In this document: piece by piece, positions 51,421-61,400 of the stretch
Numbering within the stretch: position 1 is the stretch's first letter
Layout of the letters: each line of letters begins with the position of its first letter
Assembly: GCF_905475395.1 (NCBI RefSeq)
Contig: NC_058340.1
Location: 76,114,181-76,178,180, forward strand
Length of the DNA: 64,000 nucleotides
Origin: Chrysoperla carnea
Taxonomy: Eukaryota > Arthropoda > Insecta > Neuroptera > Chrysopidae
Direction: 5' to 3'
Notes under the pieces: generated by a model
Database searches by the model: none
The model's input: only the letters and a program-made list of their open reading frames with translations
What the model was told of the DNA's origin: nothing
Program-made: the position numbers and the translations under genes

Positions 51421-51680
51421 TTTAACTGTTTGAAGGTAGGCAAGAATCTACTTAATGTTGTTATGGTACTATCACGTTCTTTATTCAATTGATGCTCTAT
51501 ATTTTTGATATTGTTTCTCTCTTCTTCCAATTGAGTCATTATATTTTTGTTTAGTTCTTTGATATCTGCTTTATGTCTATCGATTTCCATTTTTAAATCA
51601 TTCATTCGAACACTTAAGCCAAAAAATGTATTCTCTGTTTTTTTATCTAGTTTGTGGTAGCCGAACTTGTGCATGTTCAT
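51333..51680 (-). pseudogene. Coiled-coil protein frame, 3' end replaced by repeat
   Basis: From ATG 51680 the frame encodes 'MNMHKFGYHKLDKKTEN', then a strongly heptad-like segment ('MNDLKMEIDRHKADIKELNK', 'MTQLEEERNNIKNIEHQLN') of about 55 residues, and 'TLSRFLPTFKQL'. After about 51420 the sequence is a dispersed repeat, so the native C-terminus is lost. I recognise no family. It lies in a cluster of small frames with a dUTPase remnant nearby and may be part of an integrated virus or large transposon. Confidence 0.4.
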
Positions 51681-51717
51681 TTTTAAACTAATAATTTATA
51701 TCTGTATTACATGCTAT

Positions 51718-51893
51718 TTATATTATCCTCTTAATATCCCCCGTTTGCATTTTAAATTCGAAAAGTGAATCGGAAATTAATAGCGCATAAGCAGTTGTTT
51801 TATCAGGTATAGCTTTTTTACATTCAAAATCAATGCAAATATCAACAGAGTTTGTTGCAGGGTTGTATACTGTACAAATTACTTGTTCATTCA
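51718..51893 (-). pseudogene. Unrecognised small frame, 5' part cut by Helitron
   Basis: From ATG 51893 it encodes 58 residues with 'MNEQVICTVYNPATNSVDIC' and 'CKKAIPDKTTAYALLISDSL', a mixed beta-type composition. Host sequence 5' of it is separated by the Helitron at 51906-52619. If the insertion is removed an open frame continues across the junction, so the present start may not be native. No family recognised. It ends 38 bp before the coiled-coil frame on the same strand. Confidence 0.4.
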
Positions 51894-51905
51894 TTTTATA
51901 AGATA

Positions 51906-52619
51906 CTAGCTGACCCGGCGAACTTTGTCCCGCCTTAATGGCAATAAATAAGCAGTTTTTTTTTTTAATTGGAAAAAATACAAAAAAAAAATACATTAAT
52001 CATTCATAATTATTTCTGTATTTTAGTACATAGGTTGCTCTTCATTTAAGTACCTTGTGATACACGACATTTTTTGTTTTATTATCAGGCGCAAAAACAA
52101 ACAACGCAGATGGTCTTCCGACCCGTGAACATGCCACGTATAATTGACCATGGGAAAAACATGAATGTTCTAGATTTAAACCACAAACTTTTAAGGATTG
52201 GCCATTGTTTAAGGATAAGGATTGGCCAATAAGTTCATCATAGATGGCACCACCGCCGAAATAAATGTTAGTTCGATAAGTTTACCATAGATTGCGCCAC
52301 CATCGAAATAAATGTTAGTTCAATATGTTTACCATAGATGGCACCACCATCAAAATTAATGTCAGTTCGATAAGTTTACCATAGATGGCGCCACCATCGA
52401 AATAAATTTTAGTTCAATATGTTTACTATAGATGGCACCACCACCGAAACCCAACCCAGTTGTCAAGTCCCACGGGAATGCCGTCGAACGGGATAAAAAG
52501 TATCCTATGTCCTTCTCCTGGCTCTAAACTACCTCCCTGCCAATTTTCAGCTAAATCGGTTCAGCCGTTCTTTAGTTATAAGTAGTGTAACTAACACGAC
52601 TTTGTTTTATATATATAGA
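51906..52619 (-). mobile_element. Non-autonomous Helitron with helicase C-terminal remnant
   Basis: On the minus strand it begins TCTATATATATAAAAC (52619), the Helitron 5' TC, and ends GCCGGGTCAGCTAG (51906) with GGCG/CGCC able to pair just upstream, the 3' hairpin and CTAG end. It sits exactly between A and T. It encodes a PIF1-type helicase tail, 'GLNLEHSCFSHGQLYVACSR', but nothing more of RepHel. An internal array of about 56 bp units lies at 52213-52450. Confidence 0.9.
52213..52450. repeat. ~56 bp tandem repeat inside the Helitron
   Basis: Four to five imperfect units with the core 'accatagatggcgccaccat' followed by 'cgaaataaatgttagttc'. Such internal arrays are common in non-autonomous Helitrons. 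Confidence 0.85.
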
Positions 52620-52796
52620 TAACTTCAATAGGTATCCATTCAGGGTTATTAAAACCAAAACACTTGGCTCACACCATTTTGTTTTTCTTTTTAAAAATTT
52701 TTTGAACTAAATATATATTAGGAGGAATTAGTTTTCAATAATTCATAAGGGTAAAATGCCTCATCCTCATCTTCAATCCCACTGTCTGATGAATAA

Positions 52797-53312
52797 TCAC
52801 GGTAATTCACGGAAAATATTTAAACGTGGAATTGATGTAAAGAGTTTACGTTTTCTTTTAATAACATGTTTGTAGCTTGAGTATAACTTCTCAACACGAT
52901 ATTTTTCGAAAAATAGAGGTGATTGTCTTCGAATTGGTTCTAACAACAACATTTCTTCTTCATCATTATTTTGAGGGTACGAATGTGCATAAAGCATTAA
53001 CAAATTATCAAGATCTTGTTGTCTGATTGTCTTCAATATTGGATTATGTTTTTTAATTAAATTAATATAATATTTAAAAGATCCATTATCTCTCATAATT
53101 GGGTATAAATAAAGATAATGTTTTAAAAAATAATCATACATTGTTTTAAAATTTTGAAGTTTTTCTAATATTATTACAAATTCTCTCTCATATTCTTGAA
53201 ATTTTATTTTGTTTTCCTCAACTCTAAAAAAACTTTTTTTTAATATATAAGTATCCAAATAGTATTTATGTGTAGATAGATATACTTACATTTTTAAACA
53301 CGATATATCCAT
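52797..53312 (-). CDS. Unrecognised two-exon helical protein, 149 aa
   Basis: Exon 1 53312-53290 (ATG GAT ATA TCG TGT TTA AAA AT|GTAAGT) and exon 2 53223-52797 (TTTTTTTAG|A GTT GAG) join in phase to give 149 aa: an N-terminal helix-rich part ('FVIILEKLQNFKTMYDYFLK'), a middle 'LDNLLMLYAHSYPQNN', and a basic region ('SSYKHVIKRKRKLFTSIPRL'). The frame stops after 'NIFRELP'. One base over, an acidic tail is open ('DYSSDSGIEDEDEAFYPYEL', to TAA near 52722), suggesting a recent frameshift that removed a native acidic C-terminus. I do not recognise the family. A divergent frame starts within 120 bp on the plus strand. Confidence 0.45.
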
Positions 53313-53430
53313 CTGTTACAAAAACGGTGTTTTAAATGTTAACTATTTGTTTTCATAGAGATGTTACTTGCTTAAATAGATTACACATAGTTGACTTAAA
53401 TATTTATTCATAGGATGAAGTTACGTAAGC

Positions 53431-53656
53431 ATCACAATCATCAAATAATTGGGTTAGTAAATATCATCATGGTCTCGAATGGGAAAGTGGTTCCACATAT
53501 TTCAAAGATGTTAAACAAATTGTTAACGATATTCTAAAAGAAGAGTATGGCAAAATTTTGGTTAAAGGAGAGGAAAAAGTGAAATGGTGTGAGCATTTAT
53601 TTAATATTAATGTTTACAACGTAGAAAATTTGTGGGATTTTGATGAAGAGAAATAA
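53431..53656 (+). CDS. Small frame with HHGLxWxxG and VKGxEK motifs
   Basis: The frame opens just after a stop (about 53431) and runs 72 codons to TAA. It contains 'KYHHGLEWESGSTYF' and 'ILVKGEEKVKWCEHLF', then 'YNVENLWDFDEEK'. The pattern resembles small ORFs I associate with multi-copy arthropod mobile or viral elements, but I cannot name the family with certainty. No ATG lies in frame before the first motif; ATGs upstream are in other frames. Possibly a 5'-truncated remnant or a non-initial exon. Confidence 0.35.
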
Positions 53657-54067
53657 ATATAATAATATTGATGAGAAATTATTAACTAAATGTTTTTTCC
53701 ATGAAAAAAATTGTGCTTTAGTAAATGTTTTTAAAATTCTTAATTCCTATGAAGAATAAAAAAAAGATTGGATATGTATATGACAGAGAAACTCGAGTGT
53801 ATAATATAATTTATAGTTTAATAGACTCTAAATATAATAATAATAATATAAATATAATAATTTAATAATAGACTCTAAAACTTGACTTTTATTGCAAATA
53901 GTATATTGAGGATAAAAAAATTCAAGTGTTTGATTTACATTTTTTAAATAATAATAAACACTAAAATTGTTAAAGGATTATAATAAATAATTTTTATATT
54001 TAATTATGTAATATATACAATGTTTTTAAAAATAAAATTATTATTTTTTATATATATTTCAAAGTAG

Positions 54068-54244
54068 TTATTTGATATTAATTGATCCAAATCCTTTTTC
54101 TCCTCGTTTCGTTTTAGATAAATTTTCAACTTCTTCAATTTCAGGATAGTAAATTTTTTGACAAATTAATTGAGCAATATGGTACAGTAAATCTGGCATT
54201 TTGACTGGAAAAAATTTCAATGGTGGATCTGAGGTTATAGATCG
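54068..54244 (-). pseudogene. dUTPase C-terminal remnant
   Basis: The minus strand encodes '[20 protein letters not shown]' followed by '[10 protein letters not shown]' and '[14 protein letters not shown]' to a stop. IAQLI is the conserved motif IV region, and RGxxGFGS is motif V, the glycine-rich arm that closes over the base in trimeric dUTPases. Motifs I-III, with the catalytic Asp, are missing; upstream sequence has stops, so the fragment cannot be active. The style is closer to virus or mobile-element dUTPases than I would expect of a housekeeping copy, but this is an impression. It forms a cluster with the small frames at 51.3-53.7 kb. Confidence 0.7.
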
Positions 54245-54514
54245 TTAGGGGGCATGTAAATAACTTTAAAAAAAATTAAGAGAATTTTTCGTTCCGCTGT
54301 TTTTGAGAAAATTCAAAAAAATTTTGGAATTCTTCTCGGAATCTATTGGTTTAAGGGAAAAGTTTTTCAAATAAAAAATGTAGAGGACATTGTCAGCTAC
54401 ATTTTGCTTATAACCTTCATGGTTATTAACAAATATGACTATCAGTTGTTACAAACTTAAACTTAAAATATTTTCCAACTAAAATATTTCAGTATTACCA
54501 ACTAAAATTCTTTT

Positions 54515-55145
54515 GTTATACCATGTATATATGAAATATACATAGTATATTAAGTTTAGTCCCAAGTTTTTATACCATGTATATATGAAGTATACATAGT
54601 ATATTAAGTTTAGTCCAAAGTTTGTAACGCCTAAAAATATTCATGCTACGAAAAAAATTTTGGTATAGGTGTTCATAGAATCACCTAATTAGTCCATTTC
54701 CGGTTGTCCGTCCGTCTGTGGACACGATAACACAAAAACGAAAAGAGATATCAAGATGAAATTTTTATAGCGTACTCAGGACCTAAAAACTGAGGTCAAG
54801 TTCGTAAATGAGCAATATGGGTCAATTGGGTCCGTAGGACCCATCTTGTAAACCGTTAGAGATAGAACAAAAGTTTGAATGTAAAAAATGTTCTTTATAA
54901 AAAAATAAACAACTTTTGTTTGAAACATTTTTTTGTAAACATCACTGTTTACCCACGAGGGCGCTTATTAGGTGCAAATTTTATAGTATGCATTAATATG
55001 GGAATATCAGTGTGTGTGTAGCTATTTAAAAGTGGATATCTTTTTTTATTAACGTGACGTCAAAAAACAAACGATTGCTTCATCAACACTGTCTATACAT
55101 TGTATTTCAAGAATTAACTCTGCCAATTGTTCATTTTCACTTGTT
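54515..55145 (+). repeat. Dispersed ~600 bp repeat, family A, with duplicated head
   Basis: The first ~50 bp ('accatgtatatatgaaatat' ... 'aagtttagtcccaag') occurs twice in tandem (54519 and 54571), followed by one full body and the tail 'caattgttcattttcacttg'. Confidence 0.85.
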
Positions 55146-55441
55146 TTTATTTATAATTTACTAGCTTGTTATACCATCTATCATCGTCAGTTAGAAATAA
55201 AAATCGCCTTACACTTGCACATATAAGATATTTATCTGTTTACTGATATAACACCTGTTTATCTTAGGTTAGATTCTAAATCAACAACATGCTTGCTTTA
55301 ATATCAAAATCAATTGTAAACCGATTCTGATACTGATGAATTATTTTATTATTTTTATTTTATTCTTTTAATGGTGTATACTTTGGAATTGATAAGATCA
55401 AAATTAGATTGTCGTTAATTTTAATACAAAGATCGTTCAAT

Positions 55442-58400
55442 ATGAAAAAAAGAAAGATTTCTAAAACGAAAGGAAACTTGCTAATATCAGTTCCATCGTT
55501 TTTAACTGTTCATTGTAAATATAATTTAATATTTAGTACATTTAACATTGTAATTACAAAAGTAACTAATGCAATTTTAACTTGTTTTAGTGTCCAAAAC
55601 TATTTGCAACAAACAGCTGAATCATATAATTATTGAAATAAATGAAAATGAATCAATTGACGAACAACTTTCATTAATTAAATCAAAGGTATCATCAAAT
55701 TAGTTTTAGTGGAGTGTCTGGAAGTTTTGACGTCGAATTTCGGTAATAGTGAATGAATTTGTATGGTCGAAGTGGGATTGTGGTTTTTATAGCATAAATT
55801 GCAAAGTTTATCACTTTTTTTTGTGTGATCTTGATTTTTCGATTTAAAAACAAAATTAAAATTTGAGCATATAGTTATTTTAAATAGTATGTATATCCTG
55901 TATATATGAAAAATATATAGCAAGGTAAAAAACATATAACAAGCAGACGTTTTTATAGCGTATTTAGGACGTACAAAGTGAGTTTGCGTTTGTAAATTTC
56001 AATTGAGTATCTTTTAAACCATTAGAGATAGAACAAAAGTTTAAATTTAAAAAAGGTTTCTTATAAATAAATAAACAACTTTTGTTTGAAACATTTTTTC
56101 GTAAACACCACTGTTTACACGTGAAGGCGCAAATTAGGACAAAACTTTGGCGTCCGTTTTCTACAAAGCTATATAAAATTGGAGTTGACAGGTAAACAGT
56201 GATGTTTACGAAAAAATATTTCAAACACAAGTTGTGTATTTTTTTATAAGAAACATCTTTTATATTTAAACTTTTGTTCTATCTCTAACGGTTTACAAGA
56301 TGGGTCCTGCGGAGCCAAGACCCAATTGACCTATGATGCTCGTTTACGAACTTGACCTCAGTTTTTACGTCCTGAGTACGCTGTAAAAATTTCAGCTCGA
56401 TATCTTTTTTCGTTTTTGATTTATCGTGTCCACAGACGGACGGACGGACGGACAGCCGGAAATGGACTAATTAGGTGATTTTATGAACACCTATGAAAAA
56501 AATTTTTTCCTAGCATCATTATTTTTAAGCGTTACAAACTTGGGACTAAACTTAGTATACCTTGCATATTACATATATATACTCAATGTCAAAAAAATGC
56601 TCGTTTTAAAACATTCTAAGTGTTACTATTATAACATAACATATGATGAGTACGCTTAGAATGTTTTAACTGTGGTATTTTTTTTATACAGTGAGTATAC
56701 ATGGTATAAAAACCGACAAATGTTTCGGGTACGGAACCCAAAACTCGCACTTGAACTATAGCTAAGAACAGTCTCCATTAAATTACCTTTGTTCCTTATA
56801 GCTCTCTCCAAACTGCACCGATTTTGATTATTATCGCCTCTTTTTTATTTTATTTTTTTGGGTACGGAACCCTAAACTCGCACTTGAAATATAACTATGA
56901 ACGCTCTCAGTTAAATTACTTTTCAAACAAACAAAAAATCAAATTCGGTTCATCCGTTTGGGAGCTACGATGCCACAGATAGTCACGCACAGCGGTCAAA
57001 CTTATAAGACGCCTCTTCAGAGGTTAAAAATCAAGATCACAATTTTTTAAGAGATAAACTTATTCATATATATTATTAGCTAAACATTCTATAAATTTTC
57101 TTTATTTTCCATTCACTATCTCGAAGATCCGAGCTTTTTATGTTTTTAATACTCCAGGAGCTCTACTATTTGGTATTTATTTTAAAAACGGCATTGCATG
57201 AAAGTAACTCATTGACTACACACCTGATTTATGATTTTAGATGTCGTTATTAAATGAAGTTGACAAATATAAAGTATTATTGATGGTATATTTAATATGT
57301 CCTTATAAACATCCTGCTAAAAAGACACTAGCTAGAATATTATCGATTCAAGATAAAGAAACATCAGATGAAGAATTCGTGAATAATTTACAAGATTATC
57401 TTCAAGCTATCATTGAACATGATCAACATTTAAAATATTTTAGATACGCTATAAATACATGTTTCGATCATTTCCCTGCAGGTGTCCAAGCTGTAAAAAA
57501 TATCTTGGAACAAGTTCTTCAAAAAATTCCCGATCATTTGACATATTTAAATTCTATAATAAGGTAATTATTATTAGGCAGAGAGCCGTTAGATTTATAC
57601 CTCACAATCCAGGAACAGTCAATGAATATAAAAACTGTTCCACTGCATTGTTAAAAGCTTACTCAAAGAAATTAATAACAAACATTTGTGCGATTTTCCC
57701 CAGAGAGTGGAAGTCTCCCCTTCACGGGGGTGGAAAAGTTTGTACAGAAAATGACAACGGTTATCGATATAGAAAAAAATTCGAAAAATTAATACTTTCC
57801 GAGCTATTGGCGATTGAAATTCAGAGTATTTAACGTCAAATAACTGACAAATTTTTAAGGAAGTATATCGTAACTTTTTAAAATCCCATAAAAAACCATG
57901 AAAATGAGAAAAGTTTCAAATCATTTGCATAAAAATTGACAGAGTTATGATCAAAACAAAGCTTCTCAGATCGTTCTTTTTATGTTTCATTCAGCACAAA
58001 AACTGATTAATTTACCACGGGAACTAAAATTAATGCTGACCGCTTTCCAATTAACTTTATTTTGGTACTGAAAACATAATCAAAAAGAAATTTAAATGAC
58101 AAAATGTTTTTCGAAAAATACAAAAAAATTAATGCCTTTATCGTTAAATAACTCGAAAAATAATAAAGTTACAGAAAAAGTTTGAGGGAAAAAATTTAGC
58201 TATTTTTCAACAAAATATTTTATCTTCTTAACTTTTTTTGTAACTTAATTTTTTTTCGAGTTAACGATAAAGACATTTTTTGTATTTTTCGAAAAAAATT
58301 TTTGCATTTAAATTGCAATATTTCAAAAAATATATATCCGTAAATCTCAGAACTTTTTGAGCCTGTTGCCAATACCTAAATAAAGTAAATTGGTAAGTGG

Positions 58401-61400
58401 CAAGCATTAATTTTGGTTTCTGTGATAATTTCATCAGTTTTTGCGCTGAATAAAACATAAAAAAAAATCTCTTGAGAATATACGAAAGTTCGAAAAATTT
58501 TGAGACAAAATAAAAAAAACTTGTAGTCATACATCAATAATAAAATTATTTTTTATTATTTTAATTATTTAATGTAATATAGTATGTACTACCAAAAACC
58601 TAATATAAATTCAATTAATAAAAAGAAAGGTGCGAGAAACTTTGTTTTCATCATAACTCTGTTAATTTTTGTGCAAATGACTTGAAACTATTTTCATTTT
58701 CATAGTTTTTTAAAATACTTTAAAAGTGTAAATTATACTTTCTTCAAAAAACGTCTAATTTTTGTTTTTAACTTCTTTTAGTAAGCTTTAAACAATGTAG
58801 CCGAACAGTTTTTATAGATTCATTGACTGTTCTTGGATTCCGAAATTTTGAGATATTTATACCTTACGACTCTCTGTTAAGTACCTACAGTACAAAACAT
58901 TTAGTCTACAATTTTTATTTATGGAAGCCATTATTGCTAGGGAAACCTGTTGATCTATTTTCAGTTTTTCCGGGTATTTCGTTTTTTAATTAGTCTACAT
59001 TACAGACAAGGTATAGTTTCGTGCTTAACACACTTACGAAACTTCGTGAGTGGCTTCATTTCAGTGTAATAACATTTACATTTACGAAAACTTTGAAATT
59101 GTGGCGTTTTCAATGTGTAAGACGGAAAACATGCCAATAAAATGACCTATTGAAAAAATATGAACACCCATTTTTTTTTTCTTGAATGCAAGATAAATGA
59201 ATAAAATAAGAGAGAATAATAGTGGCCTACAAAAATATTGGGCCATTTGATGTGATCTCCACCCCCAATAAAACGAGGGTATGAAAATTTATCAACAACG
59301 GGCTAACTTTTACAGAAATATTTAGTAAATATTAGTAAAATTTAATGCTCATGCTGACAAATTTCATGAGTCGTTTTCTGAGACTTACGCCTTGAACATG
59401 TCAATTTAACGACTATATGTTTTATTATGAACACTTGTAGACCACGAAAGCACATGACAGTTGAGCTGTTTTATGATCAAAAAATTTAGTGGCCTCCAAA
59501 TATATTGAGCCGTATTTCGTAACATACCTACATCGATTGATAGTGCCTAGTCCCCTGGTTATCAACCACAGTACATGTATGTAGGTAATCATTTGAACAA
59601 TAAAACTAGGGTGTTCGACATGACAGGCGGGGATCCAGCCCTCAAAAAAGGAGATGGGCACGGCACAGCTATCCGAAAATCGGCCGAATGCGAGCCGGAT
59701 TATGATCTCGCTCATGTTCGATATAGTGCATTCCTGCAAAGGGGATGTTTACAAATATATGACGCCCTGACCAATATTTTGTACAGTGTATTTGGCCACT
59801 TGGGCAAAGCCGAGGGAAATTTAATAAATCTGTTAGATGTTGGTTTGTTCGCTCACAAAAATTACAAATGTAAATGTGTGTTTGTTTGCACATCACAGTG
59901 TCGTCACATTTAGACTCTAAACTACTGAACCAATTTTGATGAAATTTTCAAATTAAATTAAACGCCAGAATACATTTTACATTAAATAATTTTATTTATG
60001 TGCTCACAACAAATTCAAGCTTTCGTTTTTTTTTTCGCGAAAGCATTGATAATGTCATCAATAACCTAATATTTAGGAGAGCTAACCCGACTTATCTGTC
60101 CCACTGAGACACGCAACCAAGATTTTATCCCGTAAAGTATAGAAAACGATTTCTCTACGGTAGCTACGCTCGCCGGAGGAGTTTTCAGTATTTGTAAGAA
60201 CATTTTTATATTAGGGCTCAAATCTTGATCGCATGCTTCGATGAGATGAGTTACCGACTCTGGTATGGCGGAATTGTTTTCACATTCAGTTTTCCATTTG
60301 GCTATCCAGAGTCGATATTCATTTATAACAGTTGATTCACTATCATTAATGAATCACTGGTACATCTGATCTACTTTTTCCACTGCCTAAATATCGATAT
60401 TCAAGTCCTTGACACCAACATTTGGTTCAGGTAGTAAAATTCCCAACTGAAATTGGTCGAGTACCCCCGGAGACAATCTTTGCCCTAAATCTTTGAAAAC
60501 GGAATATTAGGGCTATGATTTTTTTTCGCAAACATTACGCTAGATTTATGTATCTGTGGGCGTTCTAACAATAGTTCTTTTTTCTATCGCTAGATAGAAT
60601 CTTAGCATTAAAATCCAATACTTTATGAATTAATTGTAATATTAGCTTAAAAAAGACATACTTCTGATTTAGTAGTCAACTCAATATGTGTGTACATTCC
60701 CTTCATTTGACTTCTTGATCAAGATATTTATTATGTCATAACATAAAATTTTCTTGTACTTACTTTAAATTATCTCTATTATGGTTTATTTCTTTTGATA
60801 ACTCACAGCTCATTTTTTTGAATGAAAAATATAAATTGACAGATTGTAAATTATTTTCAAAATATTCTTAAAATTCATGGCAAGCTGAATCGATTAAAAA
60901 AGTTTTAGTTTCCCATGTAACACATCGTCGGATTTTGAGGTCGTTTTAAATTGTTGCACATTTTTTGGTTTTACCTTCCAACCAGCCAACAAGTTATAAC
61001 GTGCGATAAAGAACATAGTTCCAAAAATTGCCTTTATCGTTAAATAACTCGAAAAATAAAAATAAAGTTACAAAAAAATTTAGCACTTTTCTGACAGAAT
61101 ATTTTGCCTTCCAAACTTTTTTATGTAACGATAAAGACATTTTATTTTGTTTTTTTCGAAATTTTTTTGCATTTAAATTCCAATATTTCCAAAAATATAA
61201 ATCTTAAACTGCTAGAACTTTTGAGAAAAGTGTAAAAATTTAAAAAAAAAAAAAAAAGTCTAAATTTTTCAATTATTTAACGTTAAATACCCCGCATTTC
61301 AATCGCCAATAACTCTGAAAGCATTGACTTTTCGGAATATTCTTATATGACACTTTTTGCTTAGATTTCATCGCTTTATCGATTCCCGTTGACATTTTTA

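Noticed and set aside
52213..52450. CRISPR-like array
   Set aside because: The repeats are contiguous and diverged with no unique spacers; it is a minisatellite within a Helitron.
57459..57833. Plus-strand frame overlapping THADA exon 3 and beyond
   Set aside because: Out of frame with the exon and mostly inside the foldback element.
59575..59913. Coding gene on the plus strand
   Set aside because: The frame starts and ends without splice or family support, and the opposite strand is equally open.
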